A stretch of 64,000 nt of DNA from Candidatus Saccharimonadota bacterium. GTDB lineage: Bacteria > Patescibacteriota > Saccharimonadia > Saccharimonadales > Saccharimonadaceae. Shown in pieces: positions 34,632 to 43,307 of this stretch. Position numbers and translations under genes: made by a program. Every line of letters begins with the position of its first letter. The stretch's first letter is position 1. Location: assembly GCA_017552385.1 (NCBI GenBank), contig JAFZQB010000012.1:23203-87202 (forward strand). Reading direction: 5' to 3'. The notes beneath the pieces are model-generated. The model ran no database searches. It was not told the origin of the DNA and worked only from the letters and a program-made list of their open reading frames with translations.

Positions 34632-35819
34632 ATGAACAGAGTGCCGCTGGCGGAGAGGATGAGGCCACAAAAACTAAGTGATGTCGTGGGCCAGGAAGAG
34701 ATTATTGGCCCAGGCAAGATTTTGACCGAAATAGTAAAAAAGGGGGAGCCGGTTAATTTGATTTTTTGGGGGCCGCCTGGGACTGGCAAAACAACAATGG
34801 CGAAGATTCTGGCCAAAGAATATAAGGCTGATTTTGTAGAAATATCCGCCGTGACAAGCGGGAAAAAGGATATTGAGCAGGTAGTCGAACGCGCAAAAGT
34901 AAATTGGAATCTAAAGACTAGAACTGTACTTTTTGTGGACGAGATTCATCGTTTTAACAAGGCTCAGCAAGATGCGTTCCTGCCGCATGTGGAGTCTGGC
35001 TTGATAATTCTGATTGGTGCTACTACGGAAAACCCGTCTTTCGAAGTCATATCGCCGCTTTTGTCGCGTTCTAGGGTGGTCGTAGTGTCACCATTGAACA
35101 AAGAGGCGGTAAAAAAGGTAATACGGCGAGCAGCGAAAGAAGAAGGTGTCGAGAAAAAGCTTACTAAGGAGGCGATTGACTATCTTGCCGAATTGTCTGG
35201 TGGAGATGCTAGGTCGGCATTAGGTGACTTGGAGCTTGCAATTAGCTTGGCACGCGGGAAGATTGATGTGGAGACGGTTAAAACTGCTGCTGGTAAGAAG
35301 GTGCCCGGCTACGACAAAAAAGGCGATGCGCACTATGATAATATTTCTGCATTCATTAAATCGATGCGTGGAAGTGACGTCGATGCGGCACTTTACTATC
35401 TCGCAAGAATGGTAGAAGTTGGTGAGGACCCAAAGTTTATTGCAAGGCGTATGGTGATCTTTGCTTCGGAAGATATTGGATTGGCCGGGAATGGCGCGTT
35501 AAGCCTTGCTACGGCGTGTTTCCAGGCCGTGGAACGCGTTGGAATGCCAGAGAGCGGGTTGATTCTCGCACACGCAACAGTGGCGCTTGCGAAGTCAAAA
35601 AAGAATAGAGATTGCGCTGACGCTTGGTTTGCAGCACAAGATCTTGCGAAGAAGTCAATGGGACTGCCGGTGCCGACATGGCTCAGGAATGCGCCTACGA
35701 AGTTGATGAAAGAACTTGGATTTGGCAAAGGTCAGAAATGGGAGTCAGGGTTTCATCTCGATAAGAACTATCTTCCAGACGAAATTAAAGATAAGAAAAT
35801 CTTCAATAGTACAATGTAA
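34632..35819 (+). CDS. rarA: Replication-associated recombination protein A
   Basis: The 395-residue AAA+ protein starts PLAERMRPQKLSDVVGQ, has Walker A WGPPGTGKTT, Walker B/arginine region FVDEIHRFNKAQQDAFLPHVE, sensor ATTENPSFEV, and the C-terminal MgsA oligomerisation region (RMVIFASEDIGLAGNGAL and SKKNRDCADAW). RarA/MgsA acts at stalled forks and single-strand gaps. It is a single-gene unit with its own promoter and terminator. Confidence 0.93.
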   Translation: MNRVPLAERMRPQKLSDVVGQEEIIGPGKILTEIVKKGEPVNLIFWGPPGTGKTTMAKILAKEYKADFVEISAVTSGKKDIEQVVERAKVNWNLKTRTVLFVDEIHRFNKAQQDAFLPHVESGLIILIGATTENPSFEVISPLLSRSRVVVVSPLNKEAVKKVIRRAAKEEGVEKKLTKEAIDYLAELSGGDARSALGDLELAISLARGKIDVETVKTAAGKKVPGYDKKGDAHYDNISAFIKSMRGSDVDAALYYLARMVEVGEDPKFIARRMVIFASEDIGLAGNGALSLATACFQAVERVGMPESGLILAHATVALAKSKKNRDCADAWFAAQDLAKKSMGLPVPTWLRNAPTKLMKELGFGKGQKWESGFHLDKNYLPDEIKDKKIFNSTM

Positions 35820-35850
35820 AAATAAACCCGCTTTCACGGGTTTATTTTTT
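35820..35850. terminator. Bidirectional terminator between rarA and ppa
   Basis: AAATAAACCCG (35820-35830), a CTTTCA loop and CGGGTTTATTT (35837-35847) with T-runs on both strands. Confidence 0.85.
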
Positions 35851-35863
35851 AGTCAGTCTCTTA

Positions 35864-36505
35864 TTATTTTGTTACGTTTTTCCAAGCTTTTTTAGCTTCT
35901 TTGGCAGCGTTCTTAAGTGCAGACTTGGCGTCTTCGGCGATGTCTTTGAGGTCTTCTTTGGCTTTCAGTTCAGGATGAGCTTCTTTGTAGCGTTCGATAG
36001 AATCAGCAATAACTTTCTTAGCGGTCTTGACGTCGGCAAATTCTTTGACTTCGGTAGAACCAGGCTTCTTTAGGTCTTTATAGTGGTTGAAGTGGAAGCG
36101 GATTTGTTCGATGAGTTGTTTTGGAAGATCTTCGAAGGTTTGATATTTGTCACCATTGTTGCGATCGTCTTCTGGAACGGCGATAATTTTATCATCGACT
36201 TCACCACCATCGACGAACTTCATGACACCGAGGATGCGGGTTTTGAGCCAGATACCAGTGGTGAGTGGTTGGTCGGTTATAACTAGAACGTCTAATTCAT
36301 CGCCATCTTCGTCAATAGTCTGTGGAATAAATCCGTAGTTGCAAGGTTTTGCGAAAGCAATTGGCTCAACGCGGTCTAGCATGAAGCAAGCATGCTCGCG
36401 GTCCCATTCGATTTTGTGATTTGAGCCAGTTGGAATTTCGATGACGACATTGAGTTCGCCGTTTTCATAGTCACCTGGGGTCAAAACTTTATTAAAATCT
36501 GCCAT
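35864..36505 (-). CDS. ppa: Inorganic pyrophosphatase with basic C-terminal extension
   Basis: The 213-residue protein is a family I pyrophosphatase: VVIEIPTGSNHKIEWD, YGFIPQTIDEDGDELDVLVI (the metal-binding Asp cluster), and DDKIIAVPEDDRN. After about residue 170, where bacterial family members end, there is a helical Lys/Ala-rich tail (AKSALKNAAKEAKKAWKNVTK). It hydrolyses PPi from biosynthesis and would compete with the PPi-driven pump HppA. The TGTGATATAAT promoter has its -10 at 36536-36531, and AAAGGAG precedes the ATG in a normal leader. Confidence 0.92.
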   Translation of the reverse strand: MADFNKVLTPGDYENGELNVVIEIPTGSNHKIEWDREHACFMLDRVEPIAFAKPCNYGFIPQTIDEDGDELDVLVITDQPLTTGIWLKTRILGVMKFVDGGEVDDKIIAVPEDDRNNGDKYQTFEDLPKQLIEQIRFHFNHYKDLKKPGSTEVKEFADVKTAKKVIADSIERYKEAHPELKAKEDLKDIAEDAKSALKNAAKEAKKAWKNVTK

Positions 36506-36536
36506 AATAACTCCTTTTAATTATTTATATATTATA

Positions 36537-38507
36537 TCACATTGCACTTTTTTTGCTCTCGATCTCTGGACGTTTTTCCCATTCCCATTTAGATGGGAGA
36601 GCGATCAGTTCGCGGGTGAGATTACCAGAAAAAAGTTCGTCGATGCGGCGAGATGGCATTCCTGCTTTACGGAAGCTCTCGGTTAGACTTCCGACACGCT
36701 CAATGACGCGGGCTGAGAGCTTGCAGTAGCGTTCGGCAACATCGGTGTCTTCGTCCCAATCTTTGCCAAATTCTCGAGTGAATGAGTTCCAGAATTGCTC
36801 AAATTCGGTGGCGTTGAAGGGCTTGTCGGAGCAAGTGAGTTCGTTGAACTTGACAAGTTCTTTTAGCCCCGGATCAAAACCGAGTTCTTGATAGTCTTTT
36901 TTGCCGATGTGGCGGATTGCAAAGGTTGCCATACGCTCGGCGTAGTTTAGGGCGGAGATAAGAGAAGGCTCTAGTCCATATTTTCCTTGCTTTGATTCTA
37001 AAATTCCATTTAGATAGGCGATAAGATTGGCGACTTTTTTAAAATCGGCATCAACTTCTCCGGTGGTTTCGTTTCGGGTGGGGGCGATTGAATCGAGGAG
37101 CTCTTGAAGCTTAGCGTCTTCGACTTTTGGAGGAATTAAAAGGACTGGTTCGGTGTTTTCTTTCATGCGACGGAGAATATCGATTGCTGGTTCAGAGACG
37201 CCACTGTAGAAAGCGGTGGCTATTTTGTCATAGTTTCTCAAGGACAGCGCCATTTCTCCGTCGAAACCATCGTACTCATAGTCGTTCTCGGGATTCTCTC
37301 GATCTTTGATGATTGCGCGGAGGCGTGACTCGGCTGGTTCGTGTGCTTCTGGATTATCTTTGGTATTATAATAGTCGACCATTGCGGAGAAGAGTTCGTG
37401 GAGGCCTGGGCGTTCGTTATGAATGAACTCGCGACTTTGCCAAAGTGTACCGCCGAGAGAAAGAGCATCTTGACGATTTACGGAGAGGCGATGAATGTCG
37501 GTGGTCGGAAGTTCTCTCGATATGGCGATGAGTTCGGAAGTTGTACGGGGAGAGACTTTTTGCACTAGAGCGTGGATGATGAAATCGGTGGAGCCGAAAT
37601 CGTGTTCGGATGAACCATAATTCCTGTCAACATCGAAAGCTCGGCGGATTGGATTGTTCACGTCTTCTAGTTGCGGAAAGAGACTCTCATGGAAACCTTT
37701 GAGTCGTTCCTCGTCTAAGCCATGAGCTTCGCAGTAGCTACGGAACATGACCATTTTATCTATAGCGACTTGTCTTTCGTGAGAGTCCCACATTTCTGTG
37801 GTGTTGACTTTTTTGAAATCGGTGTGAAGAGCGACGCATTCTTTTATGTAGGCTGGAACGAGATCGGGATTGGTGCTTTTTCGAGAAACGACCCTGATAG
37901 CGCTTCGCAAGGAAGTGTCGAGTGCGAAATCCTCTCCGTTTTCTGGTTTTTTCTTTTCTAAAGCATAGTCGCAATATTCTCGAAAACCGTCTCCGAGATT
38001 TTTTGCGAACTTTCCGCCGAAATGGTCTGGATTGTAGTATGTGATTGAATCCCCAATAATGTTGTTTATTAGGAGATATAGTGAGCTATTCTTTGGAAAA
38101 TCTGCTGGAACGTCGGCGGTAGCAAGTAAAAGTTCGTCAAGGAGATGGTTTTCTACGAAATCATAAATCTGAGACGTTCTTTCATCACTCATTTCCATAA
38201 GCGAAGGCAGAGTGATTGAATGACCGGCGTAGTCCCAGAGAAGAGCAGATTCGCGTTTTCGTTCTTCTGAAAGTTGGGGATATTCTATTGGCCTTAACGA
38301 GTATTTTTTTCGTCTTTCGATTTCTTCGTCCCATTTCTTAAGGACTTCTGCTTCGTACTCGGCTCGTTCTTCTTCGGGCTTCTCGATATGTGGTTCTTCG
38401 GCGATGGGCTCTTTGTCTGAAAGCCGTTCGTCAAAAGATGATTCTTGTGCCAAATCTTCCAAAGGGTTGTAGCCTTCGATGCTTTTCTTAAGGTTTTCTC
38501 CACCCAT
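36537..38507 (-). CDS. Large hypothetical cytoplasmic protein
   Basis: This 656-residue, charged, mostly helical protein has no signal peptide, membrane span or motif I recognise. The first 75 residues are acidic and disordered (EEPHIEKPEEERAEYEAEV). The rest has aromatic-rich helical stretches with no cysteine cluster or P-loop. AGAAGGAGG lies 5 bases before the ATG, and glyS ends 12 bases upstream, so it is the last gene of the kinase-regulator-recO-glyS operon. Its fixed place after a tRNA synthetase gives no clear clue. Confidence 0.6.
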   Translation of the reverse strand: MGGENLKKSIEGYNPLEDLAQESSFDERLSDKEPIAEEPHIEKPEEERAEYEAEVLKKWDEEIERRKKYSLRPIEYPQLSEERKRESALLWDYAGHSITLPSLMEMSDERTSQIYDFVENHLLDELLLATADVPADFPKNSSLYLLINNIIGDSITYYNPDHFGGKFAKNLGDGFREYCDYALEKKKPENGEDFALDTSLRSAIRVVSRKSTNPDLVPAYIKECVALHTDFKKVNTTEMWDSHERQVAIDKMVMFRSYCEAHGLDEERLKGFHESLFPQLEDVNNPIRRAFDVDRNYGSSEHDFGSTDFIIHALVQKVSPRTTSELIAISRELPTTDIHRLSVNRQDALSLGGTLWQSREFIHNERPGLHELFSAMVDYYNTKDNPEAHEPAESRLRAIIKDRENPENDYEYDGFDGEMALSLRNYDKIATAFYSGVSEPAIDILRRMKENTEPVLLIPPKVEDAKLQELLDSIAPTRNETTGEVDADFKKVANLIAYLNGILESKQGKYGLEPSLISALNYAERMATFAIRHIGKKDYQELGFDPGLKELVKFNELTCSDKPFNATEFEQFWNSFTREFGKDWDEDTDVAERYCKLSARVIERVGSLTESFRKAGMPSRRIDELFSGNLTRELIALPSKWEWEKRPEIESKKSAM

Positions 38508-38519
38508 TGTTTCCTCCTT

Positions 38520-39848
38520 CTAGAGCTCTTCGGGTTTGATGCGGATTTGGGTGGCGGTGTCGCGATCGCGCACGGTTACGGTACCGTCTTCAAGAGTGTC
38601 GAAATCGATAACGATGCATTTTGGTGTACCGATTTCGTCTTGCTTTCGGTAGCGCTTACCGATATTGCCAGAGTCGTCCCATGTCACGAAAGTGTATTTG
38701 TCTTTGAGCATGCGGTAGACTTCCTGGGCTTTTTCTACGAGTTCTGGTTTGTTTTTAAGAAGTGGCGAGACGCAGAATTTATAAGGGGCGAGGTTTTCTG
38801 GGAGCTTCAAAACGGTACGGGTTTCATCTTTGCCGTCAATCGGTTCTTCTTTGTAAGCGTCAGCCAAGACGGCCAGCACAAGACGTTCGACGCCGATGGA
38901 TGGCTCGATAACATGAGGCACGAATGTCTTGCCAGTGTTCTTATCGCGGTACTCCATAGACTTTCCTGATTCATGCTCGATGTTCTTTAGGTCAAAATCT
39001 GTGCGATAAGCAAGGCCCATAAGCTCTTCTTCGCCGTTCGGGTAATCGAACATGAAGTCAACCGTGCGCTTTGAATAATGAGCGCGATCTTTGGCGTCGA
39101 CTTCAAGATGATTAATTTTCTCTAAGGACAGTCCCATTTCGTTTTCTAGAAAGTCATCGGTTTCTTTGAGTAGTTGTTCAAATTCGGTCTCCCAAGCTTC
39201 CGGATCGACGAAGTACTCAATTTCCATTTGAGTGCATTCGCGATCGCGAAGGATAAAATCGCGTGGGGAGATCTCATTTCTGAATGCTTTTCCCTGTTGA
39301 GCAATACCAAATGGAATATCTGGATAGAAGGCGTCAACTATATTTTTGTAGTTAACAAAAATGCCTTGTGCGGTCTCCGGACGGAGGTAAGCGGCGGACG
39401 AATCATCGGTAACGGGACCGACGTGGGTTTTGAACATCATATTAAACATGCGAATTGGGCCCCAGGCTTCTTGTCCGCAAGTTGGACATTTGACGTGAAG
39501 ACGGACGAATTCGGCGTCGGTGACGGATTCGTTTAACCCTTTGGCAAGTTTATCCGCGCGAAAACGACCATGACAGGCTTTGCATTCAATTAACGGGTCG
39601 GCAAACGTCTCAGTATGGCCGGAGGCTAACCAAGTACGAGGATTCATAATGATGTCAGCGTCGACGCCATAGATATCGTCGCGCTTTTCCACCCAGTAAT
39701 TCCACCATGTGTCCATGATGTTCTTCTTGAGCATGACACCGAGTGGGCCAAAGTCCCAAGTGCCTGCGAATCCGCCGTAGACATCACTGCCTGGGAAGAT
39801 AAAACCGCGGCGTTTACATAAGCTAACAATAGAATCGAGGTTTGCCAT
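38520..39848 (-). CDS. glyS: Glycyl-tRNA synthetase (alpha2 type)
   Basis: The 442-residue class II synthetase is the dimeric GlyRS: SLCKRRGFIFPGSDVYGG at the start, a zinc site formed by CKACHGRF and CPTCGQE, the motif 2 FRNEISPRDFILRDREC, motif 3 GVERLVLAVL, and the C-terminal anticodon-binding domain (PENLAPYKFCVSPL, DDSGNIGKRYRKQDEIGTPKCI). It charges tRNA-Gly; one such tRNA at 14594-14670 has unusual loop bases. recO lies 5 bp upstream in the same operon. Confidence 0.94.
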   Translation of the reverse strand: MANLDSIVSLCKRRGFIFPGSDVYGGFAGTWDFGPLGVMLKKNIMDTWWNYWVEKRDDIYGVDADIIMNPRTWLASGHTETFADPLIECKACHGRFRADKLAKGLNESVTDAEFVRLHVKCPTCGQEAWGPIRMFNMMFKTHVGPVTDDSSAAYLRPETAQGIFVNYKNIVDAFYPDIPFGIAQQGKAFRNEISPRDFILRDRECTQMEIEYFVDPEAWETEFEQLLKETDDFLENEMGLSLEKINHLEVDAKDRAHYSKRTVDFMFDYPNGEEELMGLAYRTDFDLKNIEHESGKSMEYRDKNTGKTFVPHVIEPSIGVERLVLAVLADAYKEEPIDGKDETRTVLKLPENLAPYKFCVSPLLKNKPELVEKAQEVYRMLKDKYTFVTWDDSGNIGKRYRKQDEIGTPKCIVIDFDTLEDGTVTVRDRDTATQIRIKPEEL

Positions 39849-39853
39849 GTTTG

Positions 39854-40531
39854 TTATTCCTTGTTTATGATTTTGGCTATATATAAAACTGTGGGGAGTT
39901 TGGAAACGATGTCTTTGACGCGTGAGGTAGCTTTAAGATCGTTGGAAAGTATGAGACGCATGAGTTTGATTTCTTCGGCGCCGACGTTACCGCCTAACTG
40001 TTCTTTGAGGGCGGATTCAGTAGAGTCCCAAACGTAAGTTTTGAGTGGATCAAGTTTGTTCCCTTCGGCATCCTTGACTAGGTTGATTTGCTCGCCGTTA
40101 ACTCTTGCGAGGTTGAACCAGAACCAGGTTTCGACGAGCTCGGGATTCACGCTGGCGTTGATTGCGGAAAGAACTTGCTTGAGCAAATCAAAGTATTCAG
40201 GGCCCGTTGATGTTTCGGCATACTTTGCAATTTGCTTCATGACCATACCGGCGAGCTCGAGCCCCGGAAGCTTATATGGGATCTGATCGTAGTGCTCAAT
40301 GGTCTTTGCACTGGTAAGAACGCAGAGCTTATTATTGAGACCTTTATGAAGTGTGATATCGGAAACTGTGAATAGTTCTACGGAACCTGCAAGCTTGGAT
40401 TTTTCTTTGCGAACACCTTTGGCGATGGCGGCGATGATGCCTTGCTCGGTAAGAAAGTTAATGATACGATCGGCTTCGCCGAAATTAGTACGGCGCAGAA
40501 CAATCGCCTTAGTTCGTATATCGTTTGACAT
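39854..40531 (-). CDS. recO: DNA repair protein RecO
   Basis: The 225-residue protein has the RecO layout: an N-terminal OB fold (TKAIVLRRTNFGEADRIINFLT, IAAIAKGVRKEKSKLAGSVELFTV) and a helical C-terminal domain (GLELAGMVMKQIAKYAE). The Cys4 zinc site found in many RecO proteins is absent; the only Cys is in LCVLTSA. It mediates RecA loading with RecR on SSB-coated DNA. It overlaps the response regulator gene by 23 bp and is followed by glyS. Confidence 0.88.
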   Translation of the reverse strand: MSNDIRTKAIVLRRTNFGEADRIINFLTEQGIIAAIAKGVRKEKSKLAGSVELFTVSDITLHKGLNNKLCVLTSAKTIEHYDQIPYKLPGLELAGMVMKQIAKYAETSTGPEYFDLLKQVLSAINASVNPELVETWFWFNLARVNGEQINLVKDAEGNKLDPLKTYVWDSTESALKEQLGGNVGAEEIKLMRLILSNDLKATSRVKDIVSKLPTVLYIAKIINKE

Positions 40532-40883
40532 AATCAGTGACCTCGGAGGGTTTCATCCTTTCTTTATTAAGTATACCCTGAATCCCGTAAATTGACAAAT
40601 CTGCTTCAGGTAGTTCGAGCGAAGTCACAAGCACAATAGGGATCTTGGCGGTGTCGGTATAGGAGGCAATTTCGTTGAGAAAGGTAAAGCCGTCTGGCCC
40701 AGGAAGAAGAATGTCTAAGAAAATGAGACTTGGTAAGGGGTCTGACAGCGAATTTATGGCGTCGATGGCGTTATTGAAAGTCTGAATTTTAGCAGACTTG
40801 TTCCCTTTTTTGATAGCGGAGATGAGACAATCGGCGAACAGCTCGTCGTCATCAATGATGTAGATAAGTGGGGATTTGCTCAT
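40509..40883 (-). CDS. Single-domain response regulator
   Basis: This 124-residue REC domain has no output domain. The acidic pocket DDD near residue 12, phospho-acceptor Asp in IFLDILLPGPDG near residue 57, the Thr/Ser of LVTSLE and the Lys in ILNKERM are all present, so phosphorylation is expected. It overlaps the kinase gene by 4 bp (ATGA) and recO by 23 bp. Lacking a DNA-binding part, it must act by protein contact or as a phosphate relay; the target is unknown. Confidence 0.88.
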   Translation of the reverse strand: MSKSPLIYIIDDDELFADCLISAIKKGNKSAKIQTFNNAIDAINSLSDPLPSLIFLDILLPGPDGFTFLNEIASYTDTAKIPIVLVTSLELPEADLSIYGIQGILNKERMKPSEVTDYVKRYTN

Positions 40884-41578
40884 GCGAAAAGAGTGCCTTG
40901 ATTAGAGACTGGGAGCTCAACGAAGAAAGAAGTGCCATCGCGATGACGAATAGCGCCAACATTGGCATTCATAAAGCGAGAGAATTTGGTCGCGATGTAA
41001 AGACCGAGTCCAGAAGAGTCGGGCCGAAAAGAAATATTGGTCGGAGCTTCGAGTTGGTCTTTCGCGAGTTTCTGATAGATTTCCATCGGCAGTGATGGCC
41101 CAAAGTCACGGATGACTATTCGGACGGATTGGAGACCTTTTGATTTATGGTCGGATACAGTAAGGGTTGAGATGGTCGAAGAATCAGAATATTTAATGGC
41201 GTTGACGCAGAAATTGTAGATGACGGAGTGGAGCAAGTCGCGGTTAGCGATGACTAGCTTTTGCCGATTGGTGTATTTAACGCGAAGCTGTCTACTGTTG
41301 AAGCGGAAAAGGTATTTTAGCTCCGCGGTGACCTCGTCACAAACGCCTCGGATGGCGACTGGTTCCATACTAAATAGCCCATCTTCTAAACGGGCAATTT
41401 TCGATAAATCGGAGACTTGCTTTAGCGCGCGTTCAGAGACTGAAATCATTTTAGCTTGATAATCTCTAGTCTCTTTTGGGTTGTTCGGATCAAGGGAGAG
41501 GGCCAGTTGTCGCATTAAAGACAAAGGCGCCTTGAGCTCATGCGCTGCGACAAAAATTCCATTTACCTCCGGATTCAT
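40880..41578 (-). CDS. Cytoplasmic histidine kinase without sensor domain
   Basis: I start at the ATG at 41578 because TGCTATAAT lies 8 bases before it and a longer reading would overlap clpP; the length is 232 residues. The phospho-His is already at about residue 13 (AAHELKAPLSLMRQL), followed by the HATPase domain with NFCVNAIKYS (N box), RDFGPSLP (G1) and SSGLGLYIATKF (G2). There is no membrane span or input domain, so the signal must come through another protein or the cell state. It forms a TCS with the next gene, cotranscribed with recO and glyS. Confidence 0.85.
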   Translation of the reverse strand: MNPEVNGIFVAAHELKAPLSLMRQLALSLDPNNPKETRDYQAKMISVSERALKQVSDLSKIARLEDGLFSMEPVAIRGVCDEVTAELKYLFRFNSRQLRVKYTNRQKLVIANRDLLHSVIYNFCVNAIKYSDSSTISTLTVSDHKSKGLQSVRIVIRDFGPSLPMEIYQKLAKDQLEAPTNISFRPDSSGLGLYIATKFSRFMNANVGAIRHRDGTSFFVELPVSNQGTLFA

Positions 41579-41585
41579 GTAGTCT

Positions 41586-41594
41586 ATTATAGCA
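41586..41594 (-). promoter_or_regulatory. Leaderless promoter of the kinase-regulator-recO-glyS operon
   Basis: TGCTATAAT with the -10 at 41591-41586 on the minus strand; the ATG is at 41578. It sits between clpP and the kinase gene. Confidence 0.6.
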
Positions 41595-41651
41595 CAGGTT
41601 CGGAATGAACAGTTGTTCTCATAATGTCTTGAGTACTGTTGTTGAGACTGA

Positions 41652-42266
41652 CTATTTGATGATTTTGTCAATAATACCGTAGTCTAGGGCCTCTTCGGCA
41701 GACATCCAGTGGTCACGATCCATGTCCTTTTCGACTTGCTCGAGTTTTCTACCGGTGTTTTTGGCGAAGATTTCGGCAAGGCGTTTTTTGAGGTAGATAC
41801 CTTCGCGAAGCATGATTTCTTGGTCAGTAATCTTTCCTTCTGTGCCAGAGGATGGCTGATGGATCATAATACGAGCGTTAGGAAGGCAATAACGGTGGCC
41901 TTTGGCGCCGGCGGACAGGAGCATGGCGCCCATAGAGGCCTGGAGACCGATGCCAATAGTTTCAACGTCTGGTTCTACGAAATTCATGGTGTCGATGATG
42001 GCTAGGCCGTCATAAACAGAACCACCTGGAGAGTTGATGTAGAGTTTGATAGGTTTCTTTGGGTCTTCGTGTGCTAGGAAGAGGAGCTGGGCTACTATAA
42101 GATTGGCCGTATGGGCGTTGACATCTTCACCTAGGAAGATGATGCGGTCGTTCAAGAGCCTCGAATAGATATCGTAGGCGCGTTCTCCGCGTGTAGTTTC
42201 TTCTACTACGGTTGGAACTAAATAGTCTACGTTCTTGGAGCTTGAATGTATAATTTTTTTGTTCAT
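41652..42266 (-). CDS. clpP: ATP-dependent Clp protease proteolytic subunit
   Basis: The 204-residue serine protease has the catalytic Ser in [14 protein letters not shown], His in [10 protein letters not shown] and Asp in [16 protein letters not shown]. The start [23 protein letters not shown] and the [15 protein letters not shown] handle region are standard. It degrades substrates fed by ClpC/ClpX. It is the third gene of the clpC operon, 18 bases after the HELLH protein gene, so it should share the CIRCE control. Confidence 0.95.
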   Translation of the reverse strand: MNKKIIHSSSKNVDYLVPTVVEETTRGERAYDIYSRLLNDRIIFLGEDVNAHTANLIVAQLLFLAHEDPKKPIKLYINSPGGSVYDGLAIIDTMNFVEPDVETIGIGLQASMGAMLLSAGAKGHRYCLPNARIMIHQPSSGTEGKITDQEIMLREGIYLKKRLAEIFAKNTGRKLEQVEKDMDRDHWMSAEEALDYGIIDKIIK

Positions 42267-42284
42267 TTCTATGATTCCCTTTCG

Positions 42285-43307
42285 TTATTCTTCGATTTTC
42301 GTAGTTGGCGAATTTGAATTAATGATATTTTGTAACTCGGTAGAGCGGATGATGGAGGAATTGTAAACTTCGGCTTTTTGATTGTATGCGTCGATAATCT
42401 CATTGAGCGCTGCGTTTTCTGCATTTATAGATTGCTGTTCTCTAACCAGCTCGGCTCGGCGTGTATTGAAGGCATATTCAGACGAGAAGCAGCCAGCAAT
42501 ATTAGCGCAACGATTGAACTCGGCAACGGCAGAATCAAATACGGAAACGCGACCGTCAAGGTAAGCAGTTTTTTCGGTGATTTCAGCATTGAGGGCGTCT
42601 AGCTCGGCTTTGAGTTGAGTAATTTGATTGTTCAGTTCATTGAATGGCTTGATATAAGAATTGTAGAAAGAAGCGACTTTATCTTGGTCGGAGAAGTATT
42701 TAGCGTAGTGTGTCTCAAGTGCGTCTGGAAGACTGGTAATTTGAGTAGCAATGCGTACGTAGAGCTCGCCAATCCGCTCGTCTTCTGGATACGACTCGAT
42801 GGTTTCATGTAGGTTGCCAGATTGTTGGGAATAGACTTGTTCAAGAACGGGTACTAGCTCAGATTTTTCCAGGCCGGTGAGGCGGTTCCAAATGGCATGA
42901 AGGAGTTCGTGGGCAGCGGTGGACTCGCGGATGCCAGGTAGGGAGGCGTCGTCGACATTGTAAATGTAAATTCGATCACCGGTATAGCAGCCGAGGACAG
43001 AAACAGCTTCGTCGTGAGATTCGCAAGAAGAGTTAAAATCATCGCTAGAAGCGAGAAGAGGACGAGTGGCGTTGAAAATGCGAGTACCCTCATCGGTTAG
43101 CTGTAGGGATTGTTTGACTGTTAGCATATCGGGAGTAGGGTTGTAGCCGATGCCTTTGAAGGTGTCGACAATAGCGGTATGATTAATAAGAAAAAAGACG
43201 GCCGCAACGATAAAAATGACGGAGGCAATAGCTAGAAGATAGTGTTTTTTTGGCGCAATTTTGCTACGCGCTTCAATAGCGGCTGGTTTTGATGCATTGT
43301 TATTCAT
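42285..43307 (-). CDS. Membrane-anchored protein with HELLH metallopeptidase-like motif
   Basis: The 340-residue protein has one N-terminal span (about residues 25-44, LLAIASVIFIVAAVFFLI) and an extracytoplasmic remainder. Residues about 132-138 read AAHELLHAIW, the HExxH zinc motif; a Glu in EDERIGELYVRIA about 40 residues later could be the third ligand. Residues about 215-330 are a coiled coil with two cysteine pairs earlier and late. It lies between clpC and clpP in one operon and overlaps clpC by 8 bp, which suggests a role in protein quality control outside the membrane. The catalytic role is inferred from the motif only. Confidence 0.62.
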   Translation of the reverse strand: MNNNASKPAAIEARSKIAPKKHYLLAIASVIFIVAAVFFLINHTAIVDTFKGIGYNPTPDMLTVKQSLQLTDEGTRIFNATRPLLASSDDFNSSCESHDEAVSVLGCYTGDRIYIYNVDDASLPGIRESTAAHELLHAIWNRLTGLEKSELVPVLEQVYSQQSGNLHETIESYPEDERIGELYVRIATQITSLPDALETHYAKYFSDQDKVASFYNSYIKPFNELNNQITQLKAELDALNAEITEKTAYLDGRVSVFDSAVAEFNRCANIAGCFSSEYAFNTRRAELVREQQSINAENAALNEIIDAYNQKAEVYNSSIIRSTELQNIINSNSPTTKIEE

